Source: an uncultured Bacteroidota bacterium (GTDB lineage Bacteria > Bacteroidota > Bacteroidia > Chitinophagales > Chitinophagaceae). Taken from it: a DNA stretch of 7,669 bases. The notes under the pieces were generated by a model. That model was not told the DNA's origin and did not search any database. It saw only the letters and a program-made list of their open reading frames with translations. The translations under genes and the position numbers were made by a program. The DNA is taken from the NCBI GenBank assembly GCA_903912435.1, contig CAIWHI010000880.1, positions 1-7,669 on the forward strand, in the 5' to 3' direction. This document shows positions 1 through 5,692 of this stretch, one piece after another (position 1 is the stretch's first letter; the number at the start of each line of letters is the position of its first letter).

Positions 1-3
1 ACC

Positions 4-948
4 ATGAATGAATTTTTAAAGGATGTTTGGGAAGGGCTTACTGCACCTTCCAAATCATTGAACTCCAAGTATTTTTATGATGAGGAGGGCGACCGCATAT
101 TCAGGGAGATAATGGATTGCCCCGAATATTACCTCACCAAATGCGAACTGGAAATCTTTGTGAACCAAAGCAAAAATATTGCCAAGTCTATAAATGGTAA
201 TTTAGCTGATTTCGACCTTGTAGAATTAGGGCCTGGTGATTGTACCAAGTCTGAATATCTGCTCAGGGAATTATTAGTCACCCAAAAACATTTCACCTAC
301 TACCCCATCGACATTTCTGAAAACATCATTAACCAAATAAACACCAGCCTGCCACATCGTGTACCTGGCATTAAAATACAAGGCCTTAATGGTGATTACA
401 TGGCCATGTTGGAAATATCAAACCAGTTATCGTCAAAAAATAAGGTAGTCCTCTTCCTGGGTTCAAGTATCGGCAATTTCCCATTAGCGGAGAATCCGGC
501 GTTTTTCAGGCACCTAAGGCAATATCTAAGACCCGGTGACCTGCTTATAACTGGCTTTGACCTTAAAAAAGACTCAGGTATAATTTTGAATGCCTATAAT
601 GACGATGCAGGGATTACTAAACGATTCAACCTCAACTTATTTAAACGCATCAACAATACATTAGGTGCCAACTTCGATTTAAACAAGTTTGAACACCATA
701 CTTTCTATGACCCGAAAAGTGGTGCATGCAAAAGTTATCTGGAAAGTAAAACAGAGCAATCAGTTCGAATTGGCTCAATGGGTAATATCCATTTTGCTAA
801 ACATGAATTTATCTACATGGAAATATCCCAAAAATACACTTTAGAAGATACCCTATCTATTGCCAATAACTCAGGTTTTACACCAATAGGTGAGTTTTAT
901 GATTCTAAGAAGTGGTTCTTAGATGCTATGTGGCGCAATAATGAATAG
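4..948 (+). CDS. egtD: L-histidine N-alpha-methyltransferase (EgtD family)
   Basis: Probable SAM-dependent enzyme that trimethylates the alpha-amino group of histidine to hercynine, the first step of ergothioneine synthesis; cytoplasmic. The 314-residue length fits the family. Visible signatures are the N-terminal SKYFYDEEGDRIF and PEYYLTKCE (residues 21-49), the SAM motif LVELGPGDCTKSE (72-84), PIDIS (101-105), FLGSSIGNF with Asn158 (151-159), GFDLKKD (184-190) and NAYND with Tyr198. Glu273 and Ser275 in YMEISQKY match the Glu/Ser pair that binds the histidine amino and imidazole groups in mycobacterial EgtD (family knowledge, aligned by eye). The start ATG lies three bases from the window edge, so its upstream context is invisible; an EgtB-type sulfoxide synthase is the expected partner and would have to lie outside. 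No downstream partner is present. The family call is firm; histidine specificity is inferred from the conserved residues. Confidence 0.9.
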   Translation: MNEFLKDVWEGLTAPSKSLNSKYFYDEEGDRIFREIMDCPEYYLTKCELEIFVNQSKNIAKSINGNLADFDLVELGPGDCTKSEYLLRELLVTQKHFTYYPIDISENIINQINTSLPHRVPGIKIQGLNGDYMAMLEISNQLSSKNKVVLFLGSSIGNFPLAENPAFFRHLRQYLRPGDLLITGFDLKKDSGIILNAYNDDAGITKRFNLNLFKRINNTLGANFDLNKFEHHTFYDPKSGACKSYLESKTEQSVRIGSMGNIHFAKHEFIYMEISQKYTLEDTLSIANNSGFTPIGEFYDSKKWFLDAMWRNNE

Positions 949-1147
949 GTTCCGCACCATCATTTTTCCTTCGAAACAATCATTGATAATACAATATACC
1001 AGGCAGTACTTATTTACTTTTGTTGGCCCCATCAATACCAATGGCCTTTGTAGAAAAATTATACCAAACGAAATCTGTTCCATCTTTTCAGTGCACTTTG
1101 ATGTTTTTGGAAAAATAAAGTGATAACATGATATTATTTGTAAAAAG

Positions 1148-1169
1148 AGCCAATTTCACTTCCAGAACC
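1148..1169 (+). repeat. Copy 1 of a short intergenic repeat
   Basis: AGCCAATTTCACTTCCAG followed by AACC matches 5618-5640 (AGCCAATTTAACTCCCAG then CAACC) with two mismatches and one single-base gap, in the same orientation. Similarity fades on both sides. Both copies sit in non-coding gaps. The match could be chance or the remains of a dispersed element. Confidence 0.3.
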
Positions 1170-1254
1170 CTGTTGAAAATGGGAAATACAATTCTGAGGG
1201 TGCACTTTATTTAATATTCGCTCCAAAGGAATAAAACCAAACAAATTTCTGGCT

Positions 1255-1262
1255 TACCTTTA
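1255..1262 (+). promoter_or_regulatory. Weak -7-like box ahead of the lipoprotein gene
   Basis: TACCTTTA resembles the Bacteroidota -7 consensus TAnnTTTG with the last base changed. It lies 17 bases before the ATG at 1280, which would give a leader of only about ten bases. No TTTG-like -33 element is seen at the usual spacing, so the call is weak. Confidence 0.25.
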
Positions 1263-1279
1263 AGTCTGAATTATACAAT

Positions 1280-1705
1280 ATGGGTCATCTTAAACACGCT
1301 TTATTTTTATTGCTTTTGCCTCTGTTCTCCTGCGCCACTACACATAAGGTTGCAGATGCACCAAAAGACCCCGCTGATACCAATTACCATTATTACTATA
1401 GTGCGGCTTGCAATTGCATCATTAATAAAGACAACCCCAATGGCTTCACCGAATTAGGCATAGCCACCTATGAAACTGACCCTGATTTGCATATGATGCA
1501 CGGGTATTATGTAAACATTGCACAAAGAAAGGTTGACTCATTTGCAATGGAACGCCAAAGCCCTTTCATTTACAAATGCTCACCCTGCCTTACCCTTGAT
1601 CAACATAAAAAGTATATCTATTTTCTTGAGGGCAAACCATCTATGGGTAGTGTAAGGATGCTGATTTCGAAAGACGAAAAAGGGAAGATCCAGGTGGATA
1701 AATAA
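1280..1705 (+). CDS. Small predicted lipoprotein, function unknown
   Basis: A 141-residue protein with a type II (lipoprotein) signal peptide: a short basic start, hydrophobic LFLLLLPLF (8-16), then the lipobox LFSC, so Cys18 is the predicted lipidated residue and the mature part would sit in the periplasm or on the outer membrane. The mature part has four cysteines in two pairs, CNC (44-46) and CSPC (100-103), which could form disulfides or bind a metal. It also has an aromatic run HYYY (37-40) and is otherwise hydrophilic. I recognise no family. The start is chosen because it directly precedes the signal peptide; there is no Shine-Dalgarno sequence. The gene stands alone between two non-coding stretches, and no terminator is evident after it. 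Confidence 0.75.
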   Translation: MGHLKHALFLLLLPLFSCATTHKVADAPKDPADTNYHYYYSAACNCIINKDNPNGFTELGIATYETDPDLHMMHGYYVNIAQRKVDSFAMERQSPFIYKCSPCLTLDQHKKYIYFLEGKPSMGSVRMLISKDEKGKIQVDK

Positions 1706-1809
1706 ATCACCTCTAATGCATCCAGGTTAGCTCATGGGTAAGATTGAAATAAATAAATACTACCAAATGTTAATGTTTACCTCATAGAACGAATCAATGA
1801 AATAAATCG

Positions 1810-1817
1810 TACCTTTG
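1810..1817 (+). promoter_or_regulatory. Probable -7 promoter element for the DEAD-box helicase gene
   Basis: TACCTTTG is an exact match to the Bacteroidota sigma-ABfr -7 consensus TAnnTTTG. It is followed by a T-rich stretch and then, about 165 bases on, by the helicase ATG. No good TTTG -33 element is visible at 17-23 bases upstream, which is common for this promoter class. Transcription would start near 1824. Confidence 0.5.
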
Positions 1818-1981
1818 TTTTTTTTAAAACGCTGTGTTCCGACCCTTTTTGCGTCCCGACAATCTACAATCCCCTGATTCCAGGTACAGAGGCTTAAGCC
1901 ATTCTCCCTTTTGAATTACTGATTGATGAATTTAGACTAAGAATCAGTTCCATATACAGCACATAATTTATTTAAATCATA
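1818..1981 (+). promoter_or_regulatory. Long, potentially structured 5' leader of the helicase gene
   Basis: About 160 bases with no ORF separate the promoter-like box from the helicase start. CTGATTC (1874-1880) pairs perfectly with GAATCAG (1941-1947), enclosing the palindrome GGCTTAAGCC (1891-1900). The same right arm (1942-1948, AATCAGT) can instead pair with ACTGATT (1918-1924) as a local hairpin with a 17-base loop. The two pairings exclude each other. CCGAC occurs twice (1839-1843, 1856-1860). Long leaders that respond to cold or to helicase level are known for DEAD-box and cold-shock genes in other bacteria; a regulatory role here is inference. Confidence 0.4.
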
Positions 1982-3238
1982 ATGACATTTAGCGAGTTAA
2001 ACCTCATAGCCCCTATTTTACAGGCGCTGGAGAAAGAAGGATATAAAAATCCTACACCAATTCAGGAACAGGCAATACCTATAGTACTAGCCCGTAGAGA
2101 CTTATTGGGATGCGCGCAAACAGGTACCGGTAAAACTGCTGCCTTCGCAATCCCCATATTACAAATACTGCACAGTGAGCATGCCGAGCGTACCCATAAG
2201 AACATTAAGGTACTGATACTCACCCCTACCCGTGAACTAGCTATACAAATAGGCGAAAGCTTTGCTGCATATGGTGCCCATCTACGGTTGAAGCATACCG
2301 TAATTTTCGGTGGTGTACCCCAGGGTGCTCAAACACAGGCATTAAACCGTGGTGTTGATATTTTGATTGCTACTCCGGGGCGTTTACTCGACCTGATGAA
2401 CCAAGGTTATATCAACCTTAAGGAAATATCCATTTTCGTATTGGATGAGGCCGACCGTATGCTGGATATGGGTTTCATACATGACGTAAAAAGGGTAATT
2501 GCCAAATTGCCGCATCAGCGCCAGACATTGTTCTTCAGTGCTACAATGCCACCTGAAATTCAGAAACTATCTGAAACCATCCTGACTAAACCTGAAAAGG
2601 TGGAGGTTACCCCCGCAGCTACCACAGCCGAAACGGTGAGCCAAACGGTGTATATGGTAGACAAAAAAGACAAAAAACAATTGTTGAATTTTGTACTCCA
2701 GGATAAGTCTATTACCCGTGTGCTTGTATTTACCCGCACTAAGCATGGTGCCGACAAGGTGGTAAAAGACCTGGACAAGGCAGGCATCTCAGCTGAAGCA
2801 ATACATGGCAATAAGTCGCAAAATGCACGCCAACGCGCACTAAATAATTTCAAAGAAGGAAAGATAAGGGCACTAATAGCTACCGATATCGCTGCACGTG
2901 GTATAGATGTAGACCTGCTAAGCCATGTTATCAACTACGAAATACCCGAAGTACCCGAAACTTACGTTCACCGTATAGGCCGTACAGGCCGTGCAGGTGC
3001 AAGTGGAATGGCTACCTCGTTTGTAGATGATGAAGAAATGCAGGATTGGAGAAATATCCTTAAATTGACCGCACAAAAAATACCGGTAGTAGAAGGCCAT
3101 CCCTACCCCCGTACAGCATCAGGCCAGGTACAAATCAACCTTCCTAAAAACAAAGAAGTAGTACACCGCCCCAATGCAGTTGCCGGATTTAACTCAGGCA
3201 ATAAGCGCAGGTTCACCGGTGGTGGCAGGGCAAGATAA
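1982..3238 (+). CDS. rhlE: DEAD-box ATP-dependent RNA helicase, RhlE type
   Basis: ATP-driven RNA unwinding enzyme of superfamily 2, expected to act in ribosome assembly, RNA decay or cold adaptation in the cytoplasm. All core motifs are intact: Q motif TPIQEQAIP (25-33), Walker A AQTGTGKT (45-52), PTRELAIQI (82-90), TPGRLLDL (131-138), DEAD (155-158) followed by RMLDMGF, SAT (186-188), VLVFTRTK (247-254), ATDIAARGIDV (300-310) and HRIGRTGR (330-337). Two RecA-like domains cover about 1-205 and 215-370. The 418-residue length, the Q-motif context and the short basic Gly/Arg-rich tail (KRRFTGGGRAR) fit the RhlE subgroup; no RNA-binding DbpA or CsdA domain is present. The first ATG follows an A/T-rich stretch without a Shine-Dalgarno sequence. 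It appears to be a single-gene unit with its own promoter, leader and terminator. The helicase call is certain; the subgroup is likely. Confidence 0.95.
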   Translation: MTFSELNLIAPILQALEKEGYKNPTPIQEQAIPIVLARRDLLGCAQTGTGKTAAFAIPILQILHSEHAERTHKNIKVLILTPTRELAIQIGESFAAYGAHLRLKHTVIFGGVPQGAQTQALNRGVDILIATPGRLLDLMNQGYINLKEISIFVLDEADRMLDMGFIHDVKRVIAKLPHQRQTLFFSATMPPEIQKLSETILTKPEKVEVTPAATTAETVSQTVYMVDKKDKKQLLNFVLQDKSITRVLVFTRTKHGADKVVKDLDKAGISAEAIHGNKSQNARQRALNNFKEGKIRALIATDIAARGIDVDLLSHVINYEIPEVPETYVHRIGRTGRAGASGMATSFVDDEEMQDWRNILKLTAQKIPVVEGHPYPRTASGQVQINLPKNKEVVHRPNAVAGFNSGNKRRFTGGGRAR

Positions 3239-3258
3239 TTACATTCAAAAAATATAAT

Positions 3259-3294
3259 AAGCAGGTAATGGTGTAAATCATTCCTGCTTTTTTT
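3259..3294 (+). terminator. Intrinsic terminator after the helicase gene
   Basis: AAGCAGG (3259-3265) pairs with CCTGCTT (3283-3289). The stem is extended inward by AATG/CATT (3267-3270/3279-3282) with a single bulged T and an 8-base loop. Seven consecutive Ts (3288-3294) follow. It lies 20 bases after the stop codon. Confidence 0.85.
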
Positions 3295-3520
3295 AATATA
3301 TTTTACACCTTCGCCTATCTCCAATCACAATATATTTCCATTATGGGAAAGGCCATTTTATAATAATTACATTAAAGATAATCACTTCCCAAATCTCCCA
3401 AATACCTTTATTTCCCCGAATAAAATACCGTCATTTGACTCTTTTTTATCCTATTTGTTTATTCAATATTTGCATTAATAAATACAGGTATTTAATAACA
3501 ATTTCAAAACCAAGAAAAAT
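3295..3520. other. AT-rich upstream region of the DUF2278 gene
   Basis: No ORF. TACCTTTA (3403-3410) resembles a -7 box, and TTTG occurs at 3434-3437, 3454-3457 and 3469-3472, but no pair has the expected TTTG-19-TAnnTTTG arrangement. The promoter of the next gene is probably here; I cannot place it. Confidence 0.35.
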
Positions 3521-4492
3521 ATGGCACTACCATTTTATGGGGTACTTAAAGGTACCATAATTGATAAACTAGACAGCATAGAAGCTGTTAAAAAGAATCC
3601 TTCGGGCAAGCCGCACTACCAGCTAAAGGTACAAACAGGCAACCAAACCTGGAGGGTAGCTATTAATGTAAAATCAGACCAGGATCCACCAAATTTGCAG
3701 GTGTATAGGGATGAGCATTATGCCCACCCTATCCTCACCCAGTTTGAGTCGTTTGCAATAGGATACACCCATTTGGCTAGTCAGGCAGGCACCGGAGCCC
3801 TTGATTTTATTAAGGAAAACCTGTTCGATCTTTCTAAAATGGTGGTATTACCCGCCACAGGAGGCCCATCCGGTAATGACCTCAACGATATATTCAATGT
3901 GTATATCTCTCATGCAATGAGCACTCCGGGTGCCCTGGTCTATGCCTTTGGTAGCGAGTGGAATGACAACAAACCCGACCCATATTTCAACCTTACCTCT
4001 GGCCATGGTATACATGACATCCATTTCAACCAGGGTAATGAGGGTTCACATGCTAAGGACAACGGTGAATACCAGGACGGAGCATTCTTCATCTATTACC
4101 CTGATGAAAAAAAGTGGTTAGCTGTATTTATGAAATTCCAGTCACAGATTATTCATGTTTCCAGCAGTACTGTTTCTATTTCAGCCGCTTTAATTAATCC
4201 TAAGGGAAGTGATGTAGGTAAGGAGCAGGTTTATCTAATGAACACCGGAACAAAAGCCATTGATTTAACAGGCTGGTCAATAGCTGATAGTGGCAAGCAT
4301 AAAGATGTTTTAGGGCATATTACCCTAAATGCCGGTGATGTGTATAGGTATACCCTCACAGGTCATGGAGCAGCACTTTCTAATAATGGGGGTACAATAA
4401 CCTTATCAGATAAGGACGGCCATAAAGTAGATGGTGTGTCGTATACTGCTAAGGATGCACATACCGAAGGTGTGGTATTCCGTTTCAAGTAG
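3521..4492 (+). CDS. DUF2278 (YukJ-like) protein with C-terminal lamin-tail-like domain
   Basis: A 323-residue protein of unknown function. Residues 1-215 match the DUF2278 family (B. subtilis YukJ): YGVLKGTI (6-13), the His-rich GIHDIHFNQGN (163-173) and FQSQIIH (206-212) are its hallmark blocks. His162, His165 and His168 with Asp166 form a tight cluster that could bind metal or be catalytic; no activity is established to my knowledge. Residues about 217-323 look like a lamin-tail (LTD) beta-sandwich, with EQVYLMNTGTKAIDLTGWSI (235-254) and GGTITLSDKDGHKVDGVSY (290-308) as the typical strands. There is no signal peptide or sorting domain, so the protein looks cytoplasmic or exported by an unrecognised route. 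The ATG follows CCAAGAAAAAT, A-rich and without a Shine-Dalgarno sequence. It appears monocistronic, facing a minus-strand gene. Confidence 0.85.
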   Translation: MALPFYGVLKGTIIDKLDSIEAVKKNPSGKPHYQLKVQTGNQTWRVAINVKSDQDPPNLQVYRDEHYAHPILTQFESFAIGYTHLASQAGTGALDFIKENLFDLSKMVVLPATGGPSGNDLNDIFNVYISHAMSTPGALVYAFGSEWNDNKPDPYFNLTSGHGIHDIHFNQGNEGSHAKDNGEYQDGAFFIYYPDEKKWLAVFMKFQSQIIHVSSSTVSISAALINPKGSDVGKEQVYLMNTGTKAIDLTGWSIADSGKHKDVLGHITLNAGDVYRYTLTGHGAALSNNGGTITLSDKDGHKVDGVSYTAKDAHTEGVVFRFK

Positions 4493-4545
4493 GAGAAATT
4501 CTTAATGTAAATTACCTAATAACCTCATCTATTACATAATAATGT

Positions 4546-4588
4546 AGAAGACCATCGAACCACTATGAATGTGGCCTGATGGTCTTCT
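4546..4588. terminator. Hairpin between convergent genes, probable terminator
   Basis: AGAAGACCATC (4546-4556) pairs perfectly with GATGGTCTTCT (4578-4588). Inside, CCAC/GTGG (4560-4563/4571-4574) adds a second short stem. On the plus strand a pyrimidine-rich stretch (TCTATTT) follows. It lies between the DUF2278 gene (plus) and the methyltransferase gene (minus), so it may stop transcription from both sides, though the minus-strand side lacks a T run. Confidence 0.65.
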
Positions 4589-4663
4589 TCTATTTAACAG
4601 GTAACGTGAAAAATAAATATAGAATTGTTGCCAAAAAGGCAAGACTAAATTTAGAATCCTATC

Positions 4664-5386
4664 CTATTTTACAATGTAGGCAGTTGGCATCCATCCCCAA
4701 GGGAATGTATTTATCTCAACATCAGGTAAGAACTCTTTTACTGCACGTGTCTCTCCAGGTGCAATATCATAGTTATATTGGTCTAAAATCAGGATTCCCC
4801 CTTTCACTAAACGACTCCAGAAAAATGGAAGTGCCGCTTTAACCACTTCATACATCCCGGCATCAAGAAATACCATTTTAAATTGCAAATGTGGATATTT
4901 TTCAAAAAAAGCAGTTAATTCAGTAATTACATCCAATTTATGTACTTTCACTATATTATCCAGACCTTGTGCATTAATAAGAGCCATTAACCTTTCATAT
5001 GATTCCATATCTGCATTTGGAACAATATTTTCTTCACCTTCGGTTGGGGCATTGCCTAAAAACCAATCAAACCCATGAACCTGAGTAAAAGAATTTGGTT
5101 CAAAAATTTGTAACATTTTAGCAAAGAATAACATAGAAGCCCCTTTATAAATTCCTACCTCTGCCAAATGGCCAGCCTTGCCAAGGGTACTTTTGTAACA
5201 TTCATAAAAAGAAAGATACCTTGAAATTGTTTGGGACCCTGTAAAACATGGAAAATATTGAATATAGTCTTCAACTTCATAGTTAAGTCCTTTTATTATT
5301 TCCATACCCTTATAATAGGGTTCTTTTTTTGCAGCATGCTTAATAGACTCAAGATCTCCTGGAATATAATCCGCTTGTTTTCTCAT
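4664..5386 (-). CDS. TylF-like SAM-dependent methyltransferase
   Basis: A 240-residue class I methyltransferase of the macrocin O-methyltransferase (TylF) type, probably modifying a sugar hydroxyl. Visible are the SAM loop AEVGIYKGAS (75-84), the acidic strand end GFDWF with Asp107 (105-109), MVFLDAGMYEVVKAALPFFW (171-190) and VKGGILILDQYNY (194-206), the order and spacing typical of TylF enzymes. The usual pattern is LDxDLY and DDY. Here Asp175 and Asp202 are kept, but Gly177 and Gln203 replace the second acidic residues, so metal binding may differ. The ATG follows AACTTAGAAAA, A-rich without a Shine-Dalgarno sequence. It is co-oriented with the glycosyltransferase gene upstream, which suggests a shared glycan locus, but the 306-bp gap and its own promoter-like box argue for separate control. 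The methyltransferase fold is sure; the substrate is unknown. Confidence 0.8.
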   Translation of the reverse strand: MRKQADYIPGDLESIKHAAKKEPYYKGMEIIKGLNYEVEDYIQYFPCFTGSQTISRYLSFYECYKSTLGKAGHLAEVGIYKGASMLFFAKMLQIFEPNSFTQVHGFDWFLGNAPTEGEENIVPNADMESYERLMALINAQGLDNIVKVHKLDVITELTAFFEKYPHLQFKMVFLDAGMYEVVKAALPFFWSRLVKGGILILDQYNYDIAPGETRAVKEFLPDVEINTFPWGWMPTAYIVK

Positions 5387-5411
5387 TTTTCTAAGTTTAA
5401 TAATTCTGCCC

Positions 5412-5419
5412 CAAAATTA
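5412..5419 (-). promoter_or_regulatory. -7-like box ahead of the TylF-like gene
   Basis: On the minus strand this reads TAATTTTG, fitting TAnnTTTG. It lies 25 bases before the ATG, leaving a leader of roughly 18 bases. No convincing TTTG -33 element is seen, so support is moderate to weak. Confidence 0.35.
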
Positions 5420-5617
5420 AGAAAATTATTTTAGGGTATGGATTGTTTTTGTTAAATCTCTGCACATTATATGATCATTCCTATTACACTATAATGTATT
5501 GATTGCAATCTCATAGGAAACAAATTATATACTTCATTTTTGCAACAACAATATGACAAGCTTACAAAAAGGCGTACGCATTTTTATGATTTGCAAGTTA
5601 CGAAACACCTGATAAAT

Positions 5618-5640
5618 AGCCAATTTAACTCCCAGCAACC
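5618..5640 (+). repeat. Copy 2 of a short intergenic repeat
   Basis: AGCCAATTTAACTCCCAG followed by CAACC, matching 1148-1169 with two mismatches and one gap in the same orientation. It lies in the non-coding gap downstream of the glycosyltransferase gene. Confidence 0.3.
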
Positions 5641-5652
5641 GTAAGAATTGTA

Positions 5653-5681
5653 ATGCCCTCCCAAAAAAAGTCAGAAGGCAT
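5653..5681 (-). terminator. Hairpin just after the glycosyltransferase stop, possible terminator
   Basis: On the minus strand ATGCCTTCT pairs with GGAGGGCAT over nine positions, two of them G-U pairs that exist only in the minus-strand RNA. The loop contains seven Ts. It begins 11 bases after the stop codon. The T run lies in the loop and not after the stem, so it is not a classical intrinsic terminator; it could be a 3'-end stabilising or processing structure. Confidence 0.35.
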
Positions 5682-5692
5682 ATTTTATTTTA

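Larger units (their letters stand above)
949..1279. other. Gene-poor intergenic stretch with broken reading frames
   Basis: No credible gene. In one plus frame a 66-codon run overlapping the egtD end stops at TGA TAA (1121-1126). The same frame then stays open to a TAA at 1232-1234, and its tail reads in a protein-like way (QNPVENGKYNSEGALYLIF). It has no start codon and no family I recognise, so it may be a decayed gene end or chance. GTGCACTTT occurs at 1091-1099 and 1200-1208. A weak bulged hairpin (GG..CCAT/ATGGCC, about 1024-1048) lies downstream of egtD but lacks a good T tract, so I do not call it a terminator. Confidence 0.4.
5387..5692. other. 306-bp gap between the two minus-strand glycan genes
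   Basis: No credible gene. It holds a promoter-like box for the methyltransferase, an inverted repeat TTCCTAT/ATAGGAA (5478-5484/5513-5519) enclosing TACA/TGTA and the palindrome GATTGCAATC (5501-5510), and a hairpin just after the glycosyltransferase stop. In the plus frame containing 5521-5523, a protein-like reading runs through four stops (5554, 5587, 5617, 5626) and then stays open past 5692 (LPATVRIVMPSQKKSEG), which may be decayed coding sequence or chance. Confidence 0.4.

Noticed and set aside
1128..1214. 28-codon plus-strand ORF starting at the ATG at 1128
   Set aside because: Very short, no ribosome-binding context, no recognisable features.
2560..2934. 124-codon minus-strand ORF inside the helicase gene
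   Set aside because: It is fully antisense to the conserved helicase core and its translation shows no family features.
3103..3324. 73-codon minus-strand ORF over the helicase end and terminator
   Set aside because: It covers the helicase C-terminus in antisense and crosses the terminator hairpin; no protein-like features.
3403..3410. TACCTTTA as the promoter of the DUF2278 gene
   Set aside because: It lacks the final G of the consensus, has no -33 partner, and would leave a leader of about 105 bases; noted only within the intergenic entry.
4579..4842. 87-codon plus-strand ORF
   Set aside because: It starts inside the terminator hairpin and is antisense to the methyltransferase end.
5501..5510. 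Perfect 10-base palindrome GATTGCAATC as an operator
   Set aside because: Perfect 10-base palindromes are expected several times by chance in this window, it is about 80 bases upstream of the promoter-like box, and no regulator gene is nearby.
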